DNA of 64,000 bases from Pusillimonas noertemannii (GCF_003096595.1 NZ_QEKO01000001.1:434001-498000); one strand, 5' to 3'. Positions 9,729 through 20,066 are shown, counted from the stretch's first letter. The notes: a model not told the origin generated them from the letters alone. Numbers and translations are program-made.

Positions 9729-11207
9729 ATGGATGTGCAAGTTCAGCTTTCGTGCGGGCGCCTGCAGGGCGTCCGGCAAGAGGGGGTGTATCAGTTTTCC
9801 GGTGTGCCCTACGCCGAAGATCCCGTCGGAGCCCTGAGGTTCAGGCCTCCTGTTCCCAAGGCGCCCTGGAATGGAATCCTGGACGCCACCCGGCCGTCGG
9901 TCGTAGCCCCCCAGGCTGCGTCCCGCCTGGCCGCCGTCATGGGCGAGTTCACAGGCACGCAGGACGAAGCCTGCCTGCAACTGACGATCAGCACACCGGG
10001 ACTGGACGACAAGAAGCGTCCCGTGCTTGTGTGGCTGCACGGCGGAGGATTCTCCAGCGGTTCGGGGGGCATCGATTGGTACGATGGCCGCGAGCTGGCC
10101 AGGCTTGGCGACCTGGTGGTGGTGGGCGTCAACTACCGCCTGGGCGCCCTGGGCTTTCTGGTGGCAGAGGGCGTAAGCGAGGGCAACCTGGGCCTTCTGG
10201 ACCAGGCCCTGGCGCTGGAATACATTCGCAAGAATGTTGCGTCGTTTGGCGGAGACCCCGGCAACCTGACACTCATGGGCCAGTCGGCCGGCGGCAATTC
10301 GATTGCCGCCCTGTTTGCCGGCAAGCACGATGTGTCGGGAGTGCGGCGCGTCATACTGCAAAGCCCCGCCCTGGGCATGGCGCCTCAAACTGCGCGGGCC
10401 GCCCGGGCTTCGGGGCACGAATTCCTGAAGGCTCTGGGGCTGTCGCCCGATGCGGCTGACTTGCGTTCCCAGCTGCAGAAGCTGCCGGTTGCCCAGATAC
10501 TTGCGGCCCAGTCCGAAGTTGCCCGTGGCGGAGCCCGCTACGGGGACACCACTCCGCCCTTCCAACTTTCCCAGGGCGAAGAGGGTGCGACGCAGCAGGA
10601 TTTTCATCTGAGCGCCGCCGAGGCATTGCAGGGGGTCGATGTGCTGATCGGCATTACCGCCGACGAGGCCCATGCCTTCCTGATGCAGGCGCCCCGCACG
10701 CAGATCGTCAGCGCCGAAGAGGTGGCGCATTGCGTGCGCGACATCTACGGTGCGTCGGCGGTGGATTGCCTGTTGCAGATCGAGGCCAGGCATCCCCACG
10801 AATATGCAGGCCTGCATTTCAGCCGCCTGATCACCCACGCGGTGTTCGCGCATCCCACCCGCCAGTTTGCGCAGCGCGCCCATCAGTGCGGCAGCAGAAC
10901 CTATTTCTATATTTTCGACTGGCAGCCCGAGGCTTCGCCCTTCAAAAGCTGTCATTGCCTGGAGCTTCCGTTTGTCTTCGGGCCCTCGGACGCATGGGCG
11001 CACGCGCCGATGCTGGGCGGAGGGGACGGCGAGCTGCTTGCCGACATTGCGCGCAAGGTGCAGTCGGCATGGCTTTCCTTCGTGCATGCCGGCGACCCCA
11101 GTACCGACTCGCTGCCGCCGTGGCAATGTTTTACCGAGCAAACGCCTTTGGTGATGCACCTGAGCGACTCGCCCCATATGCGGACAGAGGAGCTTTGCCT
11201 GCCATGA
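9729..11207 (+). CDS. type-B carboxylesterase/lipase
   Basis: This is a 492-residue serine hydrolase of the carboxylesterase type-B family. The oxyanion-hole HGGG lies at 104-107 and the nucleophile S186 in GQSAGG. An acidic residue follows in a TADEAHAF segment, and the catalytic His is in CHCLELPFVFG, the usual H..EL.FVF context. There is no signal peptide, so it acts in the cytoplasm. Its stop overlaps the ATG of the amidohydrolase (ATGA), indicating translational coupling. A ribosome site (AAGGAGG) lies just upstream of the start. As first gene of the esterase-amidohydrolase-Liv unit, it probably cleaves an ester or carbamate taken up by the downstream transporter. The substrate is unknown. 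Confidence 0.87.
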   Translation: MDVQVQLSCGRLQGVRQEGVYQFSGVPYAEDPVGALRFRPPVPKAPWNGILDATRPSVVAPQAASRLAAVMGEFTGTQDEACLQLTISTPGLDDKKRPVLVWLHGGGFSSGSGGIDWYDGRELARLGDLVVVGVNYRLGALGFLVAEGVSEGNLGLLDQALALEYIRKNVASFGGDPGNLTLMGQSAGGNSIAALFAGKHDVSGVRRVILQSPALGMAPQTARAARASGHEFLKALGLSPDAADLRSQLQKLPVAQILAAQSEVARGGARYGDTTPPFQLSQGEEGATQQDFHLSAAEALQGVDVLIGITADEAHAFLMQAPRTQIVSAEEVAHCVRDIYGASAVDCLLQIEARHPHEYAGLHFSRLITHAVFAHPTRQFAQRAHQCGSRTYFYIFDWQPEASPFKSCHCLELPFVFGPSDAWAHAPMLGGGDGELLADIARKVQSAWLSFVHAGDPSTDSLPPWQCFTEQTPLVMHLSDSPHMRTEELCLP

Positions 11208-12796
11208 CCACCGCGCCTGTCCCTGCAGCCATTCCGGCCGGGCGGCCGAAGAAGGCCGTCCTCATCAAGAACGCTACGCTCGTCGACCCCTGCGAAGAGA
11301 CGATGGCGGATTCGGTCCAGGACATACTGATTCTGGATGACGCAATCGCCGCCGTGCAGCCGGGGCTTGATCGGCTGGCGCAAGAGCACCATGCCCAGGT
11401 CATCGACGGCGGCCGCTGGCTGGCGCTGCCCGGCCTGGTCAATGCCCATTACCATTCCCACGACGTGCTGCTGAAGGGGCGGTTTGACGTCATGTCGCTC
11501 GAGAAATGGGCGTTCCGGGCATTGCCCCGCTTCTTTCCGCCGCGCTCCGACCAGGAGCTGCGCTTGCGGACATTGGTCGGCGCGGCAGAGTGCCTGCGCA
11601 GCGGCATCACCACCGTGCAGGACATGCTGAGCCTGTGGCCGCTGACCGCGCATCAGGCCCAGGTCGTTCGCCAGGCCTATCTGGATTCCGGCTTGCGCGT
11701 GGTGCTGGGAATTCAAATGGCGGATGTCGGGCCGCTGGATACCATTCCGTTCTTTGCGCAAGGACTGGACGACTCGACGCGCGAGCTGGCAAAGGGCCCC
11801 GCGGCGCCGGCGGATATGCCCGACCCGATGGCTGAACTGCAAAGCATTCTGCGCGACAGCCCCGCGGGGCAGGGCGACCTGCTTACCTGGGCCGTATGTC
11901 CATCGAGCCCCGAGCGCTGCAGCCGCGAGCTCTTGACGACAATGCGCGATATCGCCCTGAAGCACGGCCTGAGGCTTTTTTCCCATATCGCCATTTCCCG
12001 CCTGGAGGCGGTGGCTGCGCAGCAGATCTTCGCCCAATGGGGCGGCTCGCCGGTGCGCTACCTGCAATCCATGGAAGTGCTGGGCCCGCATCTTACGCTG
12101 GCCCACGGCGTGTGGCTCAACGCCGATGACCGCCGCATTCTGGCCGAGACCGGCACCCGCATGGTGCTGAACCCCATGAGCAACCTGAAGACCAGAAACG
12201 GCATAGCGCAGTTTCAGGGCTATCGGCAGGACGGCATCCACTTCGGCCTGGGCTGCGACAACTGTTCCTGCTCGGATGCGCAGAATATGTTTCAGGCGAT
12301 GAAGTTCGCCACACTGCTCTCGGGCGTGAACAGCCGCGTGGACAATGGACTGACGGCCCGCGAAGCGATCCATGCCGCCACGATGGGGGGCGCCCGCGCG
12401 CTGGGCATGGAAGACCGCATCGGCCGGATATGGCCCGGCTACCGCGCCGACATCACCTTCATCGATAAAGACGACCTCGTCTATAAGCCGCTGAACAATC
12501 TCAAGCGCCAGCTGGTGTATGGCGAAGGCGGGCGCGGCGTGGACAGTGTCATGGTCGCCGGCCGCTTCCTGGTGCGCGAAGGCCGGCTGCAGGGCATCGA
12601 CCAGGCCGTGCTCGAGGCCGAGCTGCTGTCGCTGATGCCGGTGCTGCAGCGCGACGCCGACGCCGCCGAGGCCCGGGCTCGCGCGCTGGACGACGTCATT
12701 GCCCAGGTGGAGCAGCGATGCATGGGCATGCCTGTCGGCATGCAGCGCATGGCTTGTGACGCCGCTGAGCCTGATGCGTGCAGGATCAACCGATAG
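11204..12796 (+). CDS. amidohydrolase-superfamily protein, TRZ/ATZ-like, lacking the deaminase Glu
   Basis: This is a 530-residue metal-dependent hydrolase with the fold of cytosine, guanine and triazine deaminases. Metal ligands are visible: H82 and H84 in NAHYHSH, H261 in FSHIAISR, H301 in TLAHGV and D352 in GLGCDNCSCSD. In aminohydrolases of this family the motif around the third ligand is HxxE, the Glu acting as proton shuttle. Here position 264 is Ile, so deaminase activity is doubtful. The start at 11204 overlaps the esterase stop. The long upstream extension of this frame lies inside the esterase gene and was rejected. It probably acts on the product of the esterase or on an amide or cyclic compound. 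Confidence 0.8.
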   Translation: MTTAPVPAAIPAGRPKKAVLIKNATLVDPCEETMADSVQDILILDDAIAAVQPGLDRLAQEHHAQVIDGGRWLALPGLVNAHYHSHDVLLKGRFDVMSLEKWAFRALPRFFPPRSDQELRLRTLVGAAECLRSGITTVQDMLSLWPLTAHQAQVVRQAYLDSGLRVVLGIQMADVGPLDTIPFFAQGLDDSTRELAKGPAAPADMPDPMAELQSILRDSPAGQGDLLTWAVCPSSPERCSRELLTTMRDIALKHGLRLFSHIAISRLEAVAAQQIFAQWGGSPVRYLQSMEVLGPHLTLAHGVWLNADDRRILAETGTRMVLNPMSNLKTRNGIAQFQGYRQDGIHFGLGCDNCSCSDAQNMFQAMKFATLLSGVNSRVDNGLTAREAIHAATMGGARALGMEDRIGRIWPGYRADITFIDKDDLVYKPLNNLKRQLVYGEGGRGVDSVMVAGRFLVREGRLQGIDQAVLEAELLSLMPVLQRDADAAEARARALDDVIAQVEQRCMGMPVGMQRMACDAAEPDACRINR

Positions 12797-12890
12797 TGCA
12801 CTACGCGACAAGGGGGGGCTGACGTACGTCTATATACTCAAGTCATTATTAATAAAAGAATTTCGACTATTCCACCATCGGAGAGACATC
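12797..12890 (+). promoter_or_regulatory. AT-rich leader before the Liv binding-protein gene
   Basis: These 94 bases separate the amidohydrolase from the transporter genes. The segment 12837-12872 is strikingly AT-rich for this genome, with an ATTATTAATAAAAG core. It ends in GGAGAG, the ribosome site for the start at 12891. It could hold an internal promoter giving extra transcription of the periplasmic binding protein, which is needed in excess. No clear -35/-10 pair was identified, so this is a suggestion only. Confidence 0.3.
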
Positions 12891-14114
12891 ATGGAACTCA
12901 AGTTCAAGGCTTTATGCGCCGCCGTGACACTATCCCTGTTTGGCGCCTCGGGCGCCGCCGCGGAAACCATCAAGGTCGGTGTGCTGTCGCCCAATACCGG
13001 GCCCTACGCGGTCATTGGCGAAGACGTCAAGAACGGCTTTCAGCTGTATTTCGACAGTGTCGGCAACAAGGCGGGCGGCGATGACATCAAATTGATATTT
13101 GAAGATTCGCAGGCCAAGCCCGACGTCGGCCTGACCAAGGCACAGAAGCTCGTCGAAAGCGACAAGGTCGCCTTTGTGGGCGGCATCGTGTCTTCGAGCG
13201 TGGCCTATGCCGTGCGTGACTATCTGGTCGAAAAGAAGGTGCCCCTGCTTGTTTCGGTCTCGAGTGCCGACGGCCTTACCCAGAACCTGGCGGCGCCGAA
13301 CATCTTCCGCACCAACAGCTCGGGCAGCCAGACCAGCCACCCGATGGGCCAATGGCTGCTCGACCAGGGCTACAAGCGGGTCATCATCGTTGCACCCGGC
13401 TATTCGATGGGTTTTGAACAAACCGGCGGCATCGCCCGCGTCTTTACCGAGGGCGGCGGCAAGGTGGTGCAGGCCTTGTACCCGCCTTTGGGTACGACCG
13501 ACTATGCGCCTTACTTGACGCAGCTCAAAGTGGACGATGCCGATGCCGTCATCGCAGTGTTTGCGGGTTCCGAGGCCATACAGTTCGTGAAGCAGTTCGA
13601 AGAGTATGGCCTGAAGGGCGAGATACCGCTTGTCGGCACCAGCCTGCTGACCGACGATCTGATTCTTGAAAAAGAGGGCGACGCCGCGCTTGGCGTCATT
13701 ACCTCGTCTCATTATTCAAGCCAGGTCGATACGCCCGAGAACAAGGAGTTCGTCGCGGCCTACAAAGAGCGCTACAAGAGGCCTCCCACCTTGTACGCCG
13801 AGGCGTCTTATGTGGCGGCAAGAGTCATACACGACGCGCTGGACAAGCAGGGTGGCGACATCGGCAACCAAGAGGCCCTGCTCAAGGCCATATCCGACGT
13901 GTCCTTCAAGGCGCCCCGCGGCAATTTCAAGTTCGACGACTACAACAGCCCCATTCACGACATCTACATCCTGAAGGTCGAGCGCACCGAAGACGGCCTG
14001 GTCAACAAGCCCTTCCACCGCTATGAAAACATCTCGCAGTTCTATACCTGGACTCCCGAGGAATTCATGAAGCTCCCGCCGTATCGGGACATCGCCGACA
14101 CTTGGGTCAAGTAA
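12891..14114 (+). CDS. Liv-type ABC transporter substrate-binding protein
   Basis: This is a 407-residue periplasmic binding protein of the peripla_BP_6 (LivJ-like) family. Residues 1-24 form a signal peptide ending GAAAE, and the mature protein begins with the family pattern IKVGVLSPNTGPYAVIGED. It delivers its ligand to the LivH/LivM-type permease encoded immediately downstream. The ATG at 12891 has a GGAGAG ribosome site, and the upstream frame extension is spurious. Family members bind branched-chain amino acids, amides, urea or aromatic acids. The linkage to an esterase and an amidohydrolase suggests a xenobiotic- or amide-type ligand. Confidence 0.88.
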   Translation: MELKFKALCAAVTLSLFGASGAAAETIKVGVLSPNTGPYAVIGEDVKNGFQLYFDSVGNKAGGDDIKLIFEDSQAKPDVGLTKAQKLVESDKVAFVGGIVSSSVAYAVRDYLVEKKVPLLVSVSSADGLTQNLAAPNIFRTNSSGSQTSHPMGQWLLDQGYKRVIIVAPGYSMGFEQTGGIARVFTEGGGKVVQALYPPLGTTDYAPYLTQLKVDDADAVIAVFAGSEAIQFVKQFEEYGLKGEIPLVGTSLLTDDLILEKEGDAALGVITSSHYSSQVDTPENKEFVAAYKERYKRPPTLYAEASYVAARVIHDALDKQGGDIGNQEALLKAISDVSFKAPRGNFKFDDYNSPIHDIYILKVERTEDGLVNKPFHRYENISQFYTWTPEEFMKLPPYRDIADTWVK

Positions 14115-14135
14115 CTCAATAAGCTGAAGACCGGT

Positions 14136-14990
14136 ATGGCTTTCTACGCAATCCAGTTTCTCAACGGCCTCTCGCTGGCGATGCTTTTGTTTTTGATTTC
14201 GTCGGGCCTGTCGGTGATATTCGGCATGATGAGGATAGTGAATCTGGCTCACGGCTCGTTCTACTTGCTCGGCGGCTATATCGGCCTGACAGTGCTTTCG
14301 TGGCTGGGCAATTTCTGGCTGGCCATCCTGGCGGCAGCGATCGTGGTGGGCTTGTTCGGCATCGTGCTGCAGCGCACATTGCTTCGGCGCGTGTCGGACA
14401 ACGAGCTGGGCCAGGTGTTGATGACTTTCGGCATTTTGCTGATAGTGGCCGACCTGGCCTTGTGGGTCTGGGGTGGCCTGCCCCAGACCCTGTCCAAGCC
14501 GAGCTGGCTCAACGGTTCCTTCCGCTATGCCGGTCTGGTGTTTCCGAAATATCGCGTCGCCATGATTCTTCTTGGGCTTGTCGTCGCGGTCCTGATCTGG
14601 CTCGTCATCGAGCGCACGCGAATCGGCGCCATCATTCGCGCCGGCGTCGACGACAGCGAGATGGTCCGGGGCATCGGCATCGACATCCGCAAGGCGTTCC
14701 TTCTGGTCTTTGGCGCCGGCGCGGCGCTGGCCGGGGTGGCCGGCGTGCTGGGGGGAGCCATGCTGGGCGTGTATCCGGGGGTCGATTTCGACGTGTTGCT
14801 GCAGGCCTTTGCCGTGGTGGTCGTGGGAGGCCTGGGCAGCCTGCGCGGGGCCTTCGTGGGCAGCCTGCTCATCGGCTTCAGCGACACGCTGGGCAAAGTG
14901 TGGTTCACCGACTTCGCCCTGTTCACCATATTCGTGCCCATGGTCATCATGCTTGTCATCCGTCCTGAAGGGTTGTTCGGCCGTGAGTAA
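14136..14990 (+). CDS. Liv-type ABC transporter permease (LivH-like)
   Basis: This is a 284-residue inner-membrane subunit with about eight transmembrane segments. It has the LivH-type signatures SGLSVIFGMMRIVNLAHGSFYLLG near the N-terminus and the cytoplasmic EAA-like region VVVGGLGSLRGAFVGSLLIG near residue 230. It forms the translocation pore together with the LivM-type partner. It starts 21 bp after the binding-protein gene, and its last eight bases overlap the next gene, which points to translational coupling. Confidence 0.88.
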   Translation: MAFYAIQFLNGLSLAMLLFLISSGLSVIFGMMRIVNLAHGSFYLLGGYIGLTVLSWLGNFWLAILAAAIVVGLFGIVLQRTLLRRVSDNELGQVLMTFGILLIVADLALWVWGGLPQTLSKPSWLNGSFRYAGLVFPKYRVAMILLGLVVAVLIWLVIERTRIGAIIRAGVDDSEMVRGIGIDIRKAFLLVFGAGAALAGVAGVLGGAMLGVYPGVDFDVLLQAFAVVVVGGLGSLRGAFVGSLLIGFSDTLGKVWFTDFALFTIFVPMVIMLVIRPEGLFGRE

Positions 14991-15944
14991 AAACGCTTAT
15001 ACCCAACGGGCCTTGCTGGCCCCCGCGGCCACAGTCCTTCTGTTCGCGATCATCGCCGTGGTGGGCTGGCTATCGCCCTCGTACACCACCGGCCTGCTCA
15101 TCGACTGCCTCATCTTTTCCATCTTTGCCCTGGGCCTGAACCTGCTGTTGGGCTACACGGGCCTGCCTTCGCTGGGGCATGCCGCATATTTCGGCGTGGG
15201 GGCCTACACCGCGGGGCTGATGATACTGCACGTCACGCCCAGCTTCTGGTGGTGCGCCCTGGCGGCCATCGGCGTCAGCCTTGCGTTCGGCGCTTTGTAC
15301 GGCTTGCTGTCGCTACGCACGTCGGGTGTGTTTTTCCTGATCATCACGCTGGCATTGGGGCAGATCACCTGGGCCATTGCGTTTTCCTGGAGAAGCCTTA
15401 CGGGCGGCGACGACGGCCTGCGGGGCATCGGCCGCCCGGACCTGGGGCTGGGCCTGTCGCTGCAGAGCAATAACGATTACTTTCTTTTTGCCCTGCTGGC
15501 CCTGGCACTTACCCTGTTCGTGGTGCGCCTGATCGTGCGCTCGCCGTTTGGCGCCGCGCTGCGCGGCGACAGCCAGAATCCCGAGCGGCTGGCGGCGCTG
15601 GGCTACAACGTGTGGCTGTGCCGATTCCTCAGCTTTGTCATCTCGGCCGGCATCTCGGGCTTTGCCGGAGTGATCTTCGTCTTCTACAAGGGCTTCGTAA
15701 GCCCCGAGGCCGTCGGCATCGTCATATCGGCCGAAGTCATGCTGATGGTCATCATTGGCGGGGCGGGCACCTTGCTCGGCCCCATCCTGGGGGCTTTCCT
15801 GGTCGTGTATCTGGGGCACTCGGTAAGCAGCCACACCGATCGCTGGATGACCATATTGGGCATTCTGTATGTCGCGGTCGTGCTGTTCGCCCCGCACGGC
15901 ATCGTCCGCGCCATCGGCAACAAACTGGCTATCAGAAAATCATC

Positions 15945-15948
<4 letters not shown>
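14983..15948 (+). CDS. Liv-type ABC transporter permease (LivM-like)
   Basis: This is a 321-residue inner-membrane subunit with about nine to ten hydrophobic segments and the LivM motif LLLGYTGLPSLGHAAYFGVG. The start is a GTG at 14983 that overlaps the end of the LivH-like gene by eight bases. The longer frame that opens upstream lies inside that gene. The stop overlaps the ATG of the ATPase gene (ATGA). It pairs with the preceding permease. Confidence 0.87.
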
Positions 15949-16690
<742 letters not shown>

Positions 16691-16694
<4 letters not shown>

Positions 16695-17419
16695 ACACCT
16701 GGCCTGATGCGTTTTTCAGCGTTGCCGACCTGCACACCTATTATGGCGACAGCTATGTTCTGCAGGGCATCGACCTGCAAGTGCGGCCCGGCGAAGTGCT
16801 GGCGGTGCTGGGCAGGAACGGCGTGGGCAAGACCACGCTGGCCAAAAGCATCATGGGCTTCGTCGGCCATCGGCAGGGCGCGATCCATTTGCAGGGGGCC
16901 GACATCTCGCGTCACACACCCGAAGCGCGCAGCCGCGCGGGCATTGCCCTGGTTCCCCAGGGAAGGCGCACTTTCAAATCGCTCAGCGTGGCCGAAACGC
17001 TGGATCTGGCGGCGCACCTGAAACGTTTCGACCGCGACGGCCTTGCATGGTCGCCGGAAGAAGTCTACGCTGCCTTTCCACGCCTGGCAGAGCGGCGCAA
17101 CAATCGGGCCGGCAAACTGTCGGGCGGCGAGCAGCAAATGCTGGCGGTTGGGCGGGCGCTGGTCGGCAACCCCAAGCTGCTGGTTCTCGACGAGCCCACC
17201 GAAGGGCTCTCGCCCTTGCTGGTTCAAGAACTGCATGCCGTGCTGGGCAAGGTCAAGGCCCGCCGTTCAACGCTTATCCTGATCGAACAGCGGCTAAAAT
17301 TTGCCCTGGCCCTGGCCGATCGCGTCATCATCCTCAGCAAGGGAAAAGTGGTGTTCGAATCCACCCCCCAAGCGCTTGACGCCGACCCGGACACCAAGCA
17401 GCGTTATCTTGGCATATAG
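16691..17419 (+). CDS. Liv-type ABC transporter ATPase (LivF-like)
   Basis: This is a 242-residue ATP-binding subunit. Walker A is GRNGVGKT, the signature is LSGGEQQMLAVGRAL, and Walker B is LLVLDEPTEGLSP. This arrangement with PEGLSP-like wording is typical of LivF. It starts with an ATGA overlap at the end of the LivG-like gene. With the preceding gene it forms the heterodimeric ATPase of the importer. The hydrolase gene follows after six bases, so all are read as one message. Confidence 0.88.
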
Positions 17420-17425
17420 GACCTC

Positions 17426-18328
17426 ATGAGCAACCCCATCCGCAAATTCCAGATCGGCGCCGTCCAGGTCGATCTCGTCGTCGAGTCCAGCGGCCCCTTG
17501 CTGCATCCGGCCGAGATCTTTCCCGATTCCGATCCGCACACCATTGCCCGGCAGGGCGACTGGCTGTCGTCCAGGCTTTACGATCCGGCCAGCGACCGCC
17601 TGGTGATATGCATGCAAAGCTTCCTGCTGCGCAGCGCCGGAAAAATCATCCTGGTGGACACCTGCGTGGGCGACTGCAAGCAAAGGGTCAGGCCCGAGTT
17701 CGACGAAGCCCGCTGGAACTGGCTCGATCGCCTTGCGCAGGCGGGTGTTGCACCCGAACAGGTGGACATCGTACTGTCGACCCACCTGCACGTGGATCAT
17801 ATCGGCTGGAATACGCATTGGGCCGACGGGCGCTGGGTGCCCACCTTTCTCAATGCCAGATATCTTTTCGTCGATAAAGAATACGAGTACTGGAGCAACG
17901 AAGCGGGCCGCAGCGCGCTGCAGCGCACGGGCGACTATGTCGAAGACAGCGTGCGCCCGATCTTCGAGGCCGGGCTGGCCGAGGTCGTGGGTGTCGGCCA
18001 CCAGATCGACGGCTCCTTGCGCCTGCTGCATGCGCCGGGACATACCCCCGGCCATGTCTGCATAGAGATCAGCAGCGAAGGCCAGAACGCCATCATCACC
18101 GGCGACCTGATGCACCATCCCCTGCAATGCCGTTTCCCCGGCTGGAGCACCCGGTTCTGCTTTGATGCCGGCCAGTCGCGCAAGACCCGGCTCGCCTTCA
18201 TGGCTGAACATGCGGGGCGGGGCACACTGCTGTTCCCCGCGCATTTCCCCGACCCCACCGCGGGCTATCTCAGGGCGGTCGACGACAAAGACGAGCCGCA
18301 TTATCGGTACGAGTTCGTCCAGGACTGA
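17426..18328 (+). CDS. MBL-fold metallo-hydrolase
   Basis: This is a 300-residue metallo-beta-lactamase-fold hydrolase of the lactonase/AttM-like group. The dinuclear zinc motif HxHxDH is at 120-125 (STHLHVDHIGW). Further metal ligands are the His in LLHAPGHTPGHV near residue 200, the Asp in ITGDLMHH and the His in FPAHFPDP. There is no signal peptide, so it is cytoplasmic. It is the last gene of the esterase-amidohydrolase-Liv unit. Such enzymes open lactones or cleave esters and thioesters, so it may carry out another hydrolytic step on the imported compound. A GC-rich hairpin without a T-tract lies just after the stop. Confidence 0.85.
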   Translation: MSNPIRKFQIGAVQVDLVVESSGPLLHPAEIFPDSDPHTIARQGDWLSSRLYDPASDRLVICMQSFLLRSAGKIILVDTCVGDCKQRVRPEFDEARWNWLDRLAQAGVAPEQVDIVLSTHLHVDHIGWNTHWADGRWVPTFLNARYLFVDKEYEYWSNEAGRSALQRTGDYVEDSVRPIFEAGLAEVVGVGHQIDGSLRLLHAPGHTPGHVCIEISSEGQNAIITGDLMHHPLQCRFPGWSTRFCFDAGQSRKTRLAFMAEHAGRGTLLFPAHFPDPTAGYLRAVDDKDEPHYRYEFVQD

Positions 18329-18422
18329 AGGCCGCCCGCCAACGCGGCGGGGCGCACGCCTGTGCACCTGAACAGGACGTTAGCACGCCTGCCGAGGCGG
18401 GTTTCGCCGCGAGCCTATATCT

Positions 18423-18444
18423 AAATGAGAATTGTTGTTAATAT
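18423..18444 (+). promoter_or_regulatory. putative Fur box
   Basis: The sequence AAATGAGAATTGTTGTTAAT fits the Fur 7-1-7 consensus (TGATAAT-C-ATTATCA). The left arm TGAGAAT matches six of seven positions and the right arm GTTGTTA four of seven. It lies about 40 bp upstream of the ECF sigma gene start, where Fur sites control fecI-type genes. This implies iron-repressed expression of the sigma/FecR/receptor set. Confidence 0.6.
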
Positions 18445-18482
18445 TCGGGGCTCGATATGTATGCTCGCCGAATTCATCCGTC

Positions 18483-18986
18483 ATGTCTCGTCCGATTGCA
18501 CCCAAGAAAGGCTGGCTCGCTCACTACAGCGAGCTGTTGGGCCTGTGGGCAAAGCGTTCCAGCACGCCGCAGGATGCCGAAGATGCTGTCCAGGACGCCG
18601 CATTGAGCATGCTGGAAGCAAGCAGTTTTGCGCTGCGCGATCATGGGCATTATTTCCGGCGGGTCGCGGTCAACAGGTCCATCAGTATCTACCGGGCTGA
18701 ACGAGTTCGCGAAACGCAGGCGCTCGACCAGCTTCCAGAGGCATTGCACCCAACGGCTCCCAGTGCGCAAGAGCTATACGAGGCCGGAGAACTGGCCCGG
18801 ATCATGCTTTCGGCATTGAACGGATTGCCGCAGGCATGCCAGACCGCGTTCAAACTGCGTCAGGCCGAAGGCTTGTCCAATGGGGAGATCGCCCAGCGAA
18901 TGGGTGTTTCCCGCAATATGGTCGAGCGATATATGATGCGAACTCTGCGTCACCTGCAAGACGAGTTACAAAGAAATGCCCAGTAG
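18483..18986 (+). CDS. ECF RNA polymerase sigma factor, FecI type
   Basis: This is a 167-residue sigma-70 family factor of the FecI group. The sigma-2 region spans residues about 10-75 (STPQDAEDAVQDAALSML, FRRVAVNRSISIYRA). The sigma-4 region spans about 105-160 (LPQACQTAFKLRQAEGLSNG and the HTH IAQRMGVSRNMVERYMMR). The start at 18483 gives the usual family length. Alternatives upstream would extend through the Fur box region. It is followed by a FecR anti-sigma gene and a TonB receptor with an STN domain, the classic trans-envelope signalling trio. It should direct RNA polymerase to the receptor gene when the ferric ligand is present. Confidence 0.88.
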   Translation: MSRPIAPKKGWLAHYSELLGLWAKRSSTPQDAEDAVQDAALSMLEASSFALRDHGHYFRRVAVNRSISIYRAERVRETQALDQLPEALHPTAPSAQELYEAGELARIMLSALNGLPQACQTAFKLRQAEGLSNGEIAQRMGVSRNMVERYMMRTLRHLQDELQRNAQ

Positions 18987-19073
18987 CGATTCAGGAGCGC
19001 TGCGGTTTCAAGCGTCATATCTTATGAGAAAGTACGTTTTTCTTGCGCCCTCTTTCCAAGGGGGAGCCAAACG

Positions 19074-20066
19074 ATGACCGACCGCATTGACCCTGCAACA
19101 TTGACAGACAGCCGCGATCTCGCCGCCTATTGGTACGAGCGGATGCACTCTGACGACCTGACGGACGCAGAGCGCGCCGACTTCGGGCAATGGCTGCAGG
19201 CCGATGCCGAGAACGCCAGGCACTATCGGCAGGCGCAGCACGTCTGGGAAATGGCGTCTGCCTTGCCCGAACATGAAGTACGCAGCCTGGGCGCGACGAA
19301 GCCGGTGGCCAGGGAAAACCCCCGCCGCATGTTCCTGGGCTATGGCCTGGGCCTGGCCTGTAGCGCGGCGCTGGCCCTGGTTGTCGTCGATCCACTGGGC
19401 TGGCGAGAGTCTCCGCTTTACGAGGCCGAGTTCACCACCGCACACGGCGAGCGGCGTCAGGTCGCATTGCCCGATGGTTCCGTCTTGCTGATCAACACCG
19501 ACACCGTGGCCGTGGTCCGGTTTTTTCAAGACCGGCGCCTTGTCCAGCTAGCGAAGGGCGAGGTGCTGTTCCAGGTGAGTGGCTCCGAAGACAAGCCATT
19601 TATCGTAGATGTGGACACCGGCACCGTGCGTGTTACCGGAACGCAATTCAACGTGCGTCGCGACGGCCAGTCGTTTGCCGTGGGGGTGCTGCAAGGTTCG
19701 GTAGAGGTCAAGACCGGTTCCTGGTGGCGCAGCCGAACCGCCCAGCTTGGGCCAGGCAACGCTGCGCATGCCGACTATGCCGGAGACCTGGCCGTGCGCA
19801 TGGACGCGGACGTCGACAGCACGGTGGCGTGGCGTGAAGGCAAGGTGGTGTTTCGCGGCACCTCGCTAGCCGAGGCAGTGCAGGAGTTGAATCGCTACGG
19901 CGAACAGCGGTTGATCGTGCAAGATCCGCGCGTAGGTCTTTTGAAGATATCCGGTGTATTCGACATTGACGATTCCGGCTCTTTCATGACGGCCCTGCCT
20001 CAGATCGTGCCGGTCGTGCTGCGGCCTCGCGTCGATGGCGCAGCGATCGATATCCTGGCGCGGTAG
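19074..20066 (+). CDS. FecR-family anti-sigma regulator
   Basis: This is a 330-residue inner-membrane signal transducer. The N-terminal DUF4880 cytoplasmic domain (residues 12-62) holds the conserved Trp-rich pattern AAYWYERMHSDDLT and ADFGQWLQAD. One transmembrane helix lies at about 87-105, followed by a periplasmic FecR domain (about 115-215, from FTTAHGERRQVALPDGS) and a C-terminal STN-like region. In this family the protein holds the sigma factor inactive and relays the signal from the outer-membrane receptor. It lies 87 bp downstream of the sigma gene with a GGGGAG ribosome site. Confidence 0.9.
   Translation: MTDRIDPATLTDSRDLAAYWYERMHSDDLTDAERADFGQWLQADAENARHYRQAQHVWEMASALPEHEVRSLGATKPVARENPRRMFLGYGLGLACSAALALVVVDPLGWRESPLYEAEFTTAHGERRQVALPDGSVLLINTDTVAVVRFFQDRRLVQLAKGEVLFQVSGSEDKPFIVDVDTGTVRVTGTQFNVRRDGQSFAVGVLQGSVEVKTGSWWRSRTAQLGPGNAAHADYAGDLAVRMDADVDSTVAWREGKVVFRGTSLAEAVQELNRYGEQRLIVQDPRVGLLKISGVFDIDDSGSFMTALPQIVPVVLRPRVDGAAIDILAR

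Noticed and set aside
18335-18351. GC-rich hairpin after the MBL hydrolase gene as an intrinsic terminator
   Set aside because: The stem CCCGCC/GGCGGG is short and has no following T-run. It may stall polymerase but does not meet the usual criteria.
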